From NCBI RefSeq assembly GCF_017896165.1, contig NZ_JAFCNB010000009.1, positions 1 to 64,000 on the forward strand: a stretch of 64,000 bases of DNA. Direction: 5' to 3'. A program made the translations under genes and the position numbers. This stretch comes from Microbispora oryzae. GTDB lineage: Bacteria; Actinomycetota; Actinomycetes; Streptosporangiales; Streptosporangiaceae. Positions 27,561 through 37,318 of the stretch are shown piece by piece (position 1 is the stretch's first letter; each line of letters begins with the position of its first letter). Under the pieces are notes generated by a model. It did not search any database, was not told where the DNA came from, and saw nothing but the letters and a program-made list of their open reading frames with translations.

Positions 27561-27576
27561 CCCGAGGGCCCTCGGG
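27561..27576. terminator. Palindrome after hemQ
   Basis: The perfect 16-bp palindrome CCCGAGGGCCCTCGGG begins 11 bp after the hemQ stop codon. It can form a hairpin with a small loop and is the likely transcription terminator. Confidence 0.45.
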
Positions 27577-27685
27577 ACAGATGGGACGAATGCGTCGAAC
27601 AAGCAGCGAAATGTCGGAAACGGCTTCCGTTGCTCCGGCTCTTTGCCATACTGTGACCAGGCATCCCTGGTCTTAGTGAGGCAGT

Positions 27686-28273
27686 GTGTCGTTCCGGCTG
27701 GCACGGTCCAGTGGTCGTCGCCGTAAGAGGCGGGCCCGTTCGCACGTCTTAGAGGTGTCCCTGGGAGTCGTGGCATTCGCCGGAGCGGCCGTCGCGGTGG
27801 CGGGCCCGCTGTCCCATCGAGGCTCGGCGCCGTCGCCGGCGGCCGCCGAGGCGCCCAGGCCCGCTCCGGCCGGCGAGCTGAACGTCGCGAGCGCCGGCAA
27901 GGGTGTCAAGGCCGGTGAGGCGGAGAAGAAGACCGACGCGAAGAAGGCGGCGGGGCCGTCGAAGTTCACCGACGAGGAGGCCGCGGCCTACTTCTCCAGC
28001 CGGTGGCGCGACCACGCGGCCAAGCGGGTGCGCGACATCCGCACCACCGGTCACTACCTGCGGATCTACACCAATCTCCCCGACGACGCGGACAACTCCA
28101 AGGACGCGATCACGCTGTGCCGCCGGGGGCTGGAGTACCTGACCGAGCGGGGTGAGGCCAACCCCGTGGTGTTCGTCCAGGCCAAGTTCGGCGAGAACGG
28201 GAACCCCGTTCTCGCCAACGTGCTCGGCCCGGACGACTCCGACTGCCGGGTCACCTACCCCAAGCCGAAGTGA
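27686..28273 (+). CDS. Uncharacterised membrane-anchored protein
   Basis: I do not recognise a family. The 195-aa product begins with a strongly basic stretch (residues 6-20), then one hydrophobic helix (LEVSLGVVAFAGAAVAVAGPL, 22-42), a low-complexity Ala/Pro/Lys linker (45-90), and a compact soluble domain of about 105 residues starting at KFTDEEAAAYFSS. Basic residues before the helix predict that the domain faces outside. Two Cys (in ITLCRRG and DSDCRV) could form a disulfide. The GTG at 27686 has GAGG 4 nt upstream. Upstream, at 27615-27629, is a short inverted repeat (CGGAA-N5-TTCCG) that could be an operator. It is convergent with msrB. Confidence 0.75.
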   Translation: MSFRLARSSGRRRKRRARSHVLEVSLGVVAFAGAAVAVAGPLSHRGSAPSPAAAEAPRPAPAGELNVASAGKGVKAGEAEKKTDAKKAAGPSKFTDEEAAAYFSSRWRDHAAKRVRDIRTTGHYLRIYTNLPDDADNSKDAITLCRRGLEYLTERGEANPVVFVQAKFGENGNPVLANVLGPDDSDCRVTYPKPK

Positions 28274-28283
28274 CCCGCGGGGG

Positions 28284-28685
28284 TCACTCCTCCGGCCGCA
28301 GCGTCAGGGAGACCGAGTTGATGCAGTAGCGGTCGTCGGTGGGGGTGGGGTAGCCCTCGCCGTGGAACACGTGCCCGAGATGGGAGTCGCAGCGGGCGCA
28401 GCGGACCTCGACCCGCCGCATGCCGAGCGATGTGTCCTCGACCAGCGTCACCGCCTCCGACTCGGACGGCTCGAAGAACGACGGCCATCCGCAGTGGGAC
28501 TCGAACTTCGCGCCGGAGCGGAACAGCTCGGCGCCGCAGGCGCGACAGGAGTAGACGCCGACCGTCTTGGTGTCGACGTACTCGCCCGTGAAGGGCCGCT
28601 CCGTCCCGGCCTGCCGCAGGACGCGGAACTCCTCCGGCGACAGCCGGACCCGCCACTCCGCGTCGCTCCTGATCACCTTTTCCAT
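28284..28685 (-). CDS. msrB: Peptide methionine (R)-S-oxide reductase
   Basis: This 134-aa cytoplasmic enzyme reduces the R-epimer of methionine sulfoxide in oxidised proteins. Two CxxC pairs (CRAC, CARC) bind structural zinc, FESHCGWPSF is the family core, and the catalytic Cys is in RYCINSVSLTL near the C-terminus. The start at 28685 (MEKVIRSDAEWR) fits the family length; the ATG at 28733 would add 16 atypical residues. A TAGGCT box (28693-28698) lies 7 nt upstream, and a SigR-like promoter lies further up (28734-28759), so a housekeeping leaderless start and a thiol-stress start may both exist. Confidence 0.94.
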   Translation of the reverse strand: MEKVIRSDAEWRVRLSPEEFRVLRQAGTERPFTGEYVDTKTVGVYSCRACGAELFRSGAKFESHCGWPSFFEPSESEAVTLVEDTSLGMRRVEVRCARCDSHLGHVFHGEGYPTPTDDRYCINSVSLTLRPEE

Positions 28686-28692
28686 GTTCACC

Positions 28693-28698
28693 AGCCTA
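28693..28698 (-). promoter_or_regulatory. -10 box of leaderless msrB
   Basis: TAGGCT on the minus strand is followed by 7 nt and the msrB ATG, the spacing expected for a leaderless transcript. Confidence 0.5.
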
Positions 28699-28733
28699 AA
28701 CACGTGCCGCCCCATCGGGGATCGCGTAGGCAC

Positions 28734-28759
28734 AACCCCGCGGTCCGCCGGGATCTTCC
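28734..28759 (-). promoter_or_regulatory. SigR-like promoter upstream of msrB
   Basis: On the minus strand GGAAG and GTT are separated by 18 nt, close to the SigR/SigH consensus GGAAT-N18/19-GTT used for thiol-oxidative-stress genes in actinomycetes. The predicted transcript would start about 42 nt before msrB. One -35 base differs from consensus. Confidence 0.4.
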
Positions 28760-28833
28760 CGCCCGTGCGCGGTCCGTCCCCGTCGCGTCCCGGTCCCGGG
28801 CCCCGGGACCGGGACGGACCCCGCCGGGGCGGG

Positions 28834-28839
28834 TAGGGT
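28834..28839 (+). promoter_or_regulatory. -10 box of the LigD-type polymerase gene
   Basis: TAGGGT is followed by 7 nt and the ATG at 28847. No RBS is present, so the transcript is probably leaderless. Confidence 0.5.
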
Positions 28840-28846
28840 CCGTCGT

Positions 28847-29848
28847 ATGGCTTCGCCCTACATCGAGCTGGAGGTGGGTGGCCGCGTCGTCAAGGTCACC
28901 AACCCGGACAAGGTCTACTTCCCCGGCATCGGCGCCACCAAGCGGGAGCTGGTGGAGTACTACGTCGCCGTGGGCGAGGGGGCGCTGCGCGCGATCCGGG
29001 ATCGGCCCACCTATCTCAAGCGCCACCCGGACGGGATCGAGTCGGAGGCGATCTACCAGAAGCGGATCCCGCGGCATCCCGACTGGATCGAGACCGTCAC
29101 GGTGCGCTTCCCCAGCGGCCGCACGGCCGACGCGTTCTGCCCCACGGAGGTCGCCGGCATCGCCTGGTGCGCCAACCTGGGCACCATCGACTTCCATCCG
29201 TGGCACGCCCGCAGGCCCGACCTGGAGCATCCCGACGAGCTGCGGATCGACGTCGACCCGCAGCCCGGCACCTCCTTCGACGACGCCAGGAAGGTGGCGT
29301 TCGTCGCCAGGGAGATCCTGGACGAGCTGGGCATGACGGGCTTCCCCAAGACCTCCGGCAACCGGGGCGTCCACATCACGGTCCGGATCGAGCCCCGCTG
29401 GACCTTCACCGAGGTCAGGTACGCGGCGATCGCGTTCGCCCGGGAGGTCGAGCGCCGCGCGGCCGGCCTCGCCACCAGCGCCTGGTGGAAGGAGGAGCGG
29501 GGGGAGAAGGTCTTCATCGACTACAACCAGAACGCCCGGGACCGCACGGTCGCGGCGGCCTACTCGGTGCGCGCCCGGCCGGAGGCCACCGTGTCCGCGC
29601 CCGTCACATGGGACGAGCTGGCCGACTGCGACACCCGCGACTTCGATCTCCGCACGATGCCCCGCCGCTTCGCGGAGGTGGGCGACGTGCAGCGGGCGAT
29701 CGACGACCGCGCCTTCACCCTCGACACGCTGCTGGAGTGGTACGAGACCGACGGGCGGGGCGACATGCCGTATCCGCCCAACTACCCGAAGATGCCCGGC
29801 GAGCCGATGCGGGTCCAGCCGTCCAAGGCCCGCCACGTCACCGATTAG
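28847..29848 (+). CDS. LigD-type DNA polymerase/primase domain protein (PolDom)
   Basis: This stand-alone 333-aa archaeo-eukaryotic primase-like polymerase resembles the polymerase domain of LigD. It extends or fills gaps at DNA ends, often with ribonucleotides. Metal ligands Asp135 and Asp137 are in LRIDVDPQPG. The conserved KTSGNRGVHI block binds the nucleotide, and the third catalytic Asp is probably in IDYNQNARDRTVAAAYSVR. No ligase or nuclease domain is attached. A reductase gene and a LigC-type ligase follow on the same strand, so polymerase and ligase activities are split into separate proteins, as in the mycobacterial PolD/LigC pair. No ku gene lies in the window. Confidence 0.92.
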   Translation: MASPYIELEVGGRVVKVTNPDKVYFPGIGATKRELVEYYVAVGEGALRAIRDRPTYLKRHPDGIESEAIYQKRIPRHPDWIETVTVRFPSGRTADAFCPTEVAGIAWCANLGTIDFHPWHARRPDLEHPDELRIDVDPQPGTSFDDARKVAFVAREILDELGMTGFPKTSGNRGVHITVRIEPRWTFTEVRYAAIAFAREVERRAAGLATSAWWKEERGEKVFIDYNQNARDRTVAAAYSVRARPEATVSAPVTWDELADCDTRDFDLRTMPRRFAEVGDVQRAIDDRAFTLDTLLEWYETDGRGDMPYPPNYPKMPGEPMRVQPSKARHVTD

Positions 29849-29961
29849 AGCCTCGCGACGATCGGCGGGGCGCGCACGCTCCTTCTTCCGGGAGGAGGAT
29901 CCCCGTATGACGTCACGGGTCCTCGCCGGTTCCGTCGGGGCCGTGTGCGACTGTAGAGGGC

Positions 29962-30699
29962 GTGCGCCGCATACTTCCCGACGCGGAGGACGAGCCCGAC
30001 CTCGTCGCCGCCTACGCCTGGCCCCGTGACCACTGGCTCCGCCTCAACATGGTGACGAGCACGGACGGGGCGGCCTGGTTGAAGGGCCGCTCAGGAGGAC
30101 TGTCCGGATCCGGCGACAAGCGGATCTTCGCGCTGCTGCGCGGCGCCGCCGACGTGATCATGGCGGGCGCCGCGACGGTCCGGACCGAGGGGTACGGCCC
30201 GGTGGTCCCGCGCGAGTCGTGGGGGGCGCTGCGGGAGGGCCGCCCGCCCGCGCCGCCGATCGCCGTCGTCACCCGCAGGCTCGATCTCGACCTGTCCGGT
30301 CCGCTGTTCACCGAGTCGCAGCCGTACGCCCGGACCATCGTGATCACCACGGAGGCCGCGCCGAAGGATCGCCGCGAGGAGGCGGCCGCCGGCGCGGACG
30401 TGATCGTCGCGGGCGAGGAGCGGGTCGATCTGACCGCCGCGGTGGACGAGCTGCGCGCCCGTGGCCTGCGCCATATCCTCTGCGAGGGAGGCCCCCGCGT
30501 GAACGCGCAGCTCGCGGCGGCCGGGCTGGTCGACGAGCTGGCCCTGACCGTGAGCCCGGTGCTCGTCGGGGGCGACGCCGCCCGGATCCTGAACGGCGTC
30601 GCCTCGCGGACGCCGCTGGAGCTCGTCCAGGTGCTTGAGGAGGACGCTTTCCTCTTCTGCAGATATGTGAGAAAGGCGCGAGATGAACCTGCCGCCTGA
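29962..30699 (+). CDS. RibD C-terminal / dihydrofolate-reductase-like pyrimidine reductase
   Basis: This 245-aa protein has the RibD C-terminal (DHFR-like) fold that reduces riboflavin intermediates or folates with NADPH. Visible blocks are RLNMVTSTDGAA (substrate pocket), RGAADVIMAGAATVRTEGYGP, PIAVVTRR, HILCEGGPRVNAQL and LVDELALTVSPVLVGGD. The deaminase half of RibD is missing, and no riboflavin genes are near. The GTG at 29962 is assigned from the start of homology; a GAGGG is only 1 nt away and a GACTGT -10 candidate lies 7 nt upstream. The last 17 bp overlap the DNA ligase gene, which implies joint translation, although a functional link to repair is not obvious. Confidence 0.85.
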   Translation: MRRILPDAEDEPDLVAAYAWPRDHWLRLNMVTSTDGAAWLKGRSGGLSGSGDKRIFALLRGAADVIMAGAATVRTEGYGPVVPRESWGALREGRPPAPPIAVVTRRLDLDLSGPLFTESQPYARTIVITTEAAPKDRREEAAAGADVIVAGEERVDLTAAVDELRARGLRHILCEGGPRVNAQLAAAGLVDELALTVSPVLVGGDAARILNGVASRTPLELVQVLEEDAFLFCRYVRKARDEPAA

Positions 30700-31804
30700 G
30701 ACCCCGCCGGTCGACACGCTGAACCTGCCGGTGCTGCCGCCGGTCGCGCCGATGCTGGCCAAGGCCGTCAAGACGATGCCCCGGCAGGACGGCTCACTGT
30801 TCTACGAGCCGAAGTGGGACGGCTTCCGCTGCGTGATCTTCCGCGACGGCGACGAGGTCTACCTCGGCAGCCGCAACGAGCGGCCGTTCACGCGCTACTT
30901 CCCCGAGCTGGTCGAGGCCGTCCGGGCCGAGCTGCCGCCGCGCTGCGTGGTGGACGGCGAGATCGTGCTGATCCGCGGCCAGTCGCTCGACTTCGACGCC
31001 CTGCAGCAGCGGATCCATCCGGCCGCCTCCCGGGTGCGGATGCTGTCGGAGCGGACGCCCGCGTCGTTCGTCGCCTTCGACCTGCTCGCGGTCGGCGACG
31101 AAGACCTGACGGAGGCGCCGTTCGCCGAGCGGAGGGCCCGCCTGGAGGGCGCCTTGGCCGGGGCAGGGAGGTCGATCCGGCTCACACCGGTCACCAGGGA
31201 CGAGGACCGGGCGGCCGAGTGGTTCGAGATGTTCGAGGGGGCCGGGCTCGACGGGATCGTGGTCAAGCCGGGAGACCTGCCGTACACCCCCGACAAGCGG
31301 GTGATGTTCAAGGTCAAGCACGAGCGGACGGCCGACTGCGTGGTCGCGGGCTACCGGGAGCACAAGACCGGGCCGATCGTCGGCTCGCTGCTGCTCGGTC
31401 TCTACGCGCCGGACGGCCGCCTCCACCACGTCGGCGTGGCCGCGTCCTTCCCGATGAAGCGGCGCGAGGAGCTCGTGGCCGAGCTGGCGCCGTACCGGGT
31501 GGAGCGGCTCGGCGACCACCCGTGGGGCCACTGGGCCGAGGTCGCGGGCCTGGGACCGGGCGGCGGACAGGGCCAGCGCCTGCCGGGAGCGGTGTCCCGC
31601 TGGAACGCGAAGAAGGACCTCTCCTTCATCCCGCTCCGGCCCGAGCTGGTCGTCGAGGTCGCCTACGACCACATGGAGGGCGACCGGTTCCGGCACACCG
31701 CGCAGTTCCGGCGGTGGCGGCCCGACCGGGAGCCGTCGTCGTGCACCTACGAGCAGCTGGAGCGGCCGGTCGTCTTCGACCTCGACGACATCCTGGCCCG
31801 GTAG
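30683..31804 (+). CDS. ligC: ATP-dependent DNA ligase (LigC type)
   Basis: This 373-aa ATP-dependent ligase has an adenylation domain and an OB-fold domain. The AMP-accepting Lys44 is in EPKWDGFR (motif I). Other motifs include DGEIVLI (III), FVAFDLLAV (IIIa), GLDGIVVKPGD (IV) and MFKVKHERTADCVVAGYR (V). The closing WRPDREPSSCTYEQLERP tail is typical of the mycobacterial LigC group, which is dispensable and acts in backup end-joining or excision repair. The start overlaps the reductase gene by 17 bp. The gene order polymerase, reductase, ligase suggests one transcription unit. Confidence 0.92.
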   Translation: MNLPPETPPVDTLNLPVLPPVAPMLAKAVKTMPRQDGSLFYEPKWDGFRCVIFRDGDEVYLGSRNERPFTRYFPELVEAVRAELPPRCVVDGEIVLIRGQSLDFDALQQRIHPAASRVRMLSERTPASFVAFDLLAVGDEDLTEAPFAERRARLEGALAGAGRSIRLTPVTRDEDRAAEWFEMFEGAGLDGIVVKPGDLPYTPDKRVMFKVKHERTADCVVAGYREHKTGPIVGSLLLGLYAPDGRLHHVGVAASFPMKRREELVAELAPYRVERLGDHPWGHWAEVAGLGPGGGQGQRLPGAVSRWNAKKDLSFIPLRPELVVEVAYDHMEGDRFRHTAQFRRWRPDREPSSCTYEQLERPVVFDLDDILAR

Positions 31805-31819
31805 GCGCCCGTCACGCCG

Positions 31820-33955
<2,136 letters not shown>

Positions 33956-34019
33956 GTGACCTCATTGTCCACTGCCCGGGCGTTTCGTGCACCAGGGAAG
34001 GCGCGGACGGAGACGGGGA

Positions 34020-34048
34020 AGCCCCCGCCCGGCGACCGGACGGGGGCT
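34020..34048 (-). terminator. Rho-independent-type hairpin after osmC
   Basis: AGCCCCCGCCCGG (34020-34032) and CCGGACGGGGGCT (34036-34048) form a 13-bp stem with one mismatch and a CGA loop. It lies 12 bp after the osmC stop codon and before glgX. Confidence 0.75.
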
Positions 34049-34059
34049 CACGGAGACGT

Positions 34060-34488
34060 TCAGCCGACGAGCTCGGCGTTCAGGGTGATGGTCGTTCCCG
34101 CCAGCGCCTTGCTGACCGGGCAGTTGGCCTTGGCGTTCTCCGCGGCCTTCTGGAAGTCGTCGGCGCTGAGCCCCGGCACCTGGGCGCGGACCGAGAGCAC
34201 GATCCCGGTGATGCCCTCGCCTGGCTGGAAGGTCACGTCCGCCCGGGTCTCCACCGACTGCGGCGGCGTGCCGGCCTGGGCGAGGCCGTGCGACAGGGCC
34301 ATCGAGAAGCACGACGAGTGCGCGGCGGCGATCAGCTCCTCGGGGCTGGTCTTCCCGTTGGCCTGCTCCGCACGCGACGCCCAGCTGACGTCGAACGTCC
34401 CGACGCCGGAGGTGTCCAGCGTCACGACGCCCGAGCCGTCGAGCAGCGCGCCCTTCCACTGCGTCGTCGCGGTACGAGTGGTCGCCAT
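34060..34488 (-). CDS. osmC: OsmC-family hydroperoxide reductase
   Basis: This 142-aa thiol peroxidase of the OsmC/Ohr superfamily reduces organic hydroperoxides. The two redox Cys are in AAHSSCFSMALSH (about residue 60) and NAKANCPVSKALAG (about residue 122); the spacing and the PEELIAAAHSSCFSM block mark the OsmC rather than the Ohr subgroup. OsmC proteins are typically induced by osmotic or oxidative stress. The ATG at 34488 has a good RBS (GAAGGGA, 7 nt spacing). No OhrR-type regulator is adjacent. Confidence 0.92.
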   Translation of the reverse strand: MATTRTATTQWKGALLDGSGVVTLDTSGVGTFDVSWASRAEQANGKTSPEELIAAAHSSCFSMALSHGLAQAGTPPQSVETRADVTFQPGEGITGIVLSVRAQVPGLSADDFQKAAENAKANCPVSKALAGTTITLNAELVG

Positions 34489-34576
34489 GGCGATTTCCCT
34501 TCAGTAAGCAGCGGCTATCCACAGTGACCTTAACCCGGTGCGGCGGTGGACGTGGGGTCGGCCCGGCCGTGGCCGG

Positions 34577-35422
34577 TCAGGACGCCAGCCGGGCCTGGTG
34601 GGCGCGGTGCTCGGCGCGTACGAGATCTTCCACGGCGGCCTTGATCTCCAGGAAGGCGGGCGACCGCTTGATCTCCAGGGTCCGCGGCTCGGGCAGGTCG
34701 ATGTCGATGTCCTGGCTGATCCTGCCGGGGTCGCTGGAGAGCACGAGCACCCGCCGGCCGAGGAACACCGCCTCCTCGACGTCGTGTGTCACCATGACGA
34801 CGGTCGACCGCCGTTCCGGGCCGGCAGGCGAGGTCAGGGGCGCCGTCACGGGGGCGTCGCCGGCCGGGTCCGTGGCCACGTCCTGCCAGACCTGCCGGAT
34901 GAACACCTGCATGTCCTCCTTGGTCTGCACGTCGAGCGCCCCGAACGGCTCGTCGAGCAGCAGGACGCGCGGCGCGCAGGCGAGGGCGCGGGCGATGGAC
35001 ACCCGTTGCTGCTGGCCGCCCGACAGGCGCCCGGGCAGTGCCCCGGCGAGGTGGCCGAGGCCCACCTCGTCGAGCAGCCATGCGACCCGCTCCTGCCGGA
35101 CCGCCCGCGGCACGCCGAGCGCCTCCAGCCCGAACGCCACATTCCGGGCCACGGTCCGCCACGGATACAGGGAGGCCGTCTGGAACACCAGGCCGCGGTC
35201 GGGGCCGGGTCCGAGGACCTCGTGCCCGTCCAGCAGCACCCGGCCCGACGTGGGCCGCGTCAGGCCCGCGATCAGGCTCAGCAGGGTCGACTTGCCCGAC
35301 CCGCTCGCGCCGACCACGCAGACGAACTCACCGGGGCCGACGGCGACGTCCACGCCGTCCAGAACCGGCCGTCCGGGGACGAACTCCTTGGTCAGCGACT
35401 CGATCCGCAGCCCGGCGGTCAT
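34577..35422 (-). CDS. ABC transporter ATP-binding protein, guanidine-riboswitch operon
   Basis: This 281-aa ATPase is of the nitrate/sulfonate/taurine (SsuB/TauB) class. Walker A GASGSGKST, signature LSGGQQQ, Walker B VLLLDEP and the H-loop MVTHDVEEA are all intact. A roughly 25-residue insertion rich in Ala, Pro and Thr sits between Walker B and the H-loop. The start is the ATG at 35422, whose ATGA overlaps the permease stop codon; the frame is open further upstream but that is inside the permease gene. As the last gene of an operon led by a guanidine-I riboswitch and a guanidine-hydrolase-like gene, it most likely energises guanidine uptake rather than sulfonate uptake. Confidence 0.93.
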   Translation of the reverse strand: MTAGLRIESLTKEFVPGRPVLDGVDVAVGPGEFVCVVGASGSGKSTLLSLIAGLTRPTSGRVLLDGHEVLGPGPDRGLVFQTASLYPWRTVARNVAFGLEALGVPRAVRQERVAWLLDEVGLGHLAGALPGRLSGGQQQRVSIARALACAPRVLLLDEPFGALDVQTKEDMQVFIRQVWQDVATDPAGDAPVTAPLTSPAGPERRSTVVMVTHDVEEAVFLGRRVLVLSSDPGRISQDIDIDLPEPRTLEIKRSPAFLEIKAAVEDLVRAEHRAHQARLAS

Positions 35423-36276
35423 CGCGCCCACCTCCCCACACGGCCGCGCAGCAGTCGCAGCGCGACGTCGATGGTCAGTCCGATCACGCCGATGAGGACG
35501 AGGATCGCGAAGATGCGGTCGGTCTGGAGGAAGCGCTGCGCCCGGGTGATGCGGTAGCCGAGGCCCGAGGTCGCCGCGACGAGTTCGGCCACCACCACGA
35601 AGTTCCACGCGGCGGCGGCGTTGACCCGCATCGCGTCGATGACGCCGGGCAGCGCGTGGGGAAGCACCACGTGGGTGGCCACCCGCCAGCGGCCCGCGCC
35701 GAGGGTGGCCGACACCTCCAGCAGCCGGTGCGGCACCTGCCGCACGGCGTCCGCCGTCATGAGCGTGTTGAAGAACACCACGCCGAGCACCAGCAGGGCG
35801 ATCTTGGACGGCTCGCCGATGCCCAGCCAGATGATCAGCAGCGGGATGAACGCGGACGCCGGCAGGTAGCGCAGAATGCCGATGGCGGGCTCAAGCAGGG
35901 GCTGCGCCCACCCCAGTGTGCCCATGGCGAACCCGACCGGGACCGAGATCAGCACGGCCAGGCCGAAGCCCGCGCCGATCCGGCCCAGGCTCGCCAGCAG
36001 GTCGGACGGCAACTCGCCGCTGCGGGCCATGTCGATCCCGGCCGTCCACACCGCCGCGGGCGAGGGCAGGAACGCGGGGTCGACCGCCCCGGCGGCGCTC
36101 AGCGCCCACCAGGCGGCGAGCGGCCCAAGGATGGAGACGGCCCGCAGGATCCACGCCGTACGGGCCGGGACGGTCGTCGTGAGCAGCCGGACCCGGGCCG
36201 GCGGGGCCGCGGAAGGCCGGGGGACGGCCGTGGGGGGCGCGACCGCGCCCCCCTGGGTGGAACTCGTGGTCACCAT
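35419..36276 (-). CDS. ABC transporter permease, guanidine-riboswitch operon
   Basis: This 285-aa SsuC/TauC-type permease has about six membrane helices after a 35-residue Pro/Ala-rich cytoplasmic N-terminus. The ATPase-contacting EAA loop is present as LEVSATLGAGRWRVATHVVLPHALPGVI. The ATG at 36276 has a GAGGTGA RBS at 7 nt. It ends in a 4-nt overlap with the ATPase start and follows the binding-protein gene by 37 nt. Similarity alone would suggest sulfonate, taurine or nitrate; the riboswitch context points to guanidine. Confidence 0.92.
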   Translation of the reverse strand: MVTTSSTQGGAVAPPTAVPRPSAAPPARVRLLTTTVPARTAWILRAVSILGPLAAWWALSAAGAVDPAFLPSPAAVWTAGIDMARSGELPSDLLASLGRIGAGFGLAVLISVPVGFAMGTLGWAQPLLEPAIGILRYLPASAFIPLLIIWLGIGEPSKIALLVLGVVFFNTLMTADAVRQVPHRLLEVSATLGAGRWRVATHVVLPHALPGVIDAMRVNAAAAWNFVVVAELVAATSGLGYRITRAQRFLQTDRIFAILVLIGVIGLTIDVALRLLRGRVGRWAR

Positions 36277-36313
36277 CGTCGGATCACCTCTTCCTCTCCA
36301 GGGGGACGCCGGG

Positions 36314-37318
36314 TCACGGCTGGACGGCCGCCACGAACTGGGGCGCGAACAGCCCGTCGAGCGGCGGTGGAGCGTCCACGAGCTTGGCCGCGACCAGGAA
36401 GTCGGAGATCTCCTTGGCGCGGCCGGGCAGGTCGCCGGTGAAGGCCGACCGGTTCTGGTCCAGCGTGAAGATCGTGGTGCCCTTGTCGTACGTCTCGTAG
36501 TCGGGGACGTTCACGCCGGCCCGCTTCGCCATGATCTGCAGGGCCTCCTCACGGTGGTCCTTGATCCAGGCCAGCGTGTCGAACCAGGTCCTCACCAGGC
36601 CCTGGACGGCCTGGGGGTTGCCGTCGACCAGGGCGCGGGTCACCACGAGGTGGTCGGGGATCGCGCCGGGGAAGTCGGCCGACGTGGCGATGGCGCGGCT
36701 GCCCGGCCGTTTCAGCGCGGTGGTGGTGAACGGGGCGAACACCCCCACCGCGTCCACCCGGCCCGCCACGAAGGCCGCGGCGGCGGCGTCGGTGGGCAGC
36801 GGCTGGAACTTCACGTCGGCCTCGGTGAGCCCGGCCTTCCGCAGCGCGAGCAGCAGCAGGTAGTGGTCGACCGTGCCCTGCTCGGCCGCGACGGTCTTGC
36901 CCTTCAGGTCCGGCAGGGAGGTGATCCCCGGCTTGGCGATGATCTGGTCGTTCCCGGTCGAGTTGTCGTTGACCAGCACGACGCTCTGCTTGGCGCCGCC
37001 GGCCACCGAGGCGAGCGTGTCGTTGAGCGTCTGGCTGTTGGCGTCGATCTTGCCGGTGGCCAGGGCGTTCAGCGAGTCGGTGTAGCTGTCGAAGTACTTG
37101 AGCTCGACGTTCACGCCGTTCTTGCGGAACAGGCCCTCCTCCTCGGCCACCTGCCAGGGGAACCAGCCGGGCCAGGCGCTGAAACCGAGGGTGATCGTCC
37201 CTCCCGGGAACGGCTTCGCCTGGGAGGGCGGCTGGGCGCAGCCCGCGGCGAGGGCGAGCAGCAGCAGCACGGGGACGGCGGCGACGCGTAACGACCGCCG
37301 AGGGCGCAGTGGGTTCAC
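36314..37318 (-). CDS. ABC transporter substrate-binding lipoprotein, probable guanidine binding
   Basis: This 334-aa extracytoplasmic binding protein of the SsuA/TauA/NrtA-like (NMT1) family has a lipoprotein signal peptide with lipobox LAAGC near residue 25. The mature part opens with the family strand TITLGFSAWPGWFPWQVAEEEGLF and contains NDNSTGNDQIIAKPGI, KTVAAEQGTVDHYLL and GRVDAVGVFAPF. Trp and acidic residues in the first lobe could enclose a small flat cation, but ligand residues are not established here. The GTG at 37318 overlaps the hydrolase stop codon by 4 nt (GTGA), with RBS AAGGGGG upstream, so its synthesis is tied to the enzyme. Confidence 0.92.
   Translation of the reverse strand: MNPLRPRRSLRVAAVPVLLLLALAAGCAQPPSQAKPFPGGTITLGFSAWPGWFPWQVAEEEGLFRKNGVNVELKYFDSYTDSLNALATGKIDANSQTLNDTLASVAGGAKQSVVLVNDNSTGNDQIIAKPGITSLPDLKGKTVAAEQGTVDHYLLLLALRKAGLTEADVKFQPLPTDAAAAAFVAGRVDAVGVFAPFTTTALKRPGSRAIATSADFPGAIPDHLVVTRALVDGNPQAVQGLVRTWFDTLAWIKDHREEALQIMAKRAGVNVPDYETYDKGTTIFTLDQNRSAFTGDLPGRAKEISDFLVAAKLVDAPPPLDGLFAPQFVAAVQP

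Noticed and set aside
29907-30029. Short ORF with a good RBS just before the RibD-like gene
   Set aside because: It is out of frame with the reductase, only about 40 codons, and its product (many Arg) reads as noise after 20 residues.
34577-37318. Sulfonate/taurine transporter role by homology and by proximity to the sulfur operon
   Set aside because: The sulfur operon is 5 kb away, there is no alkanesulfonate monooxygenase, and the riboswitch and hydrolase give a better explanation.
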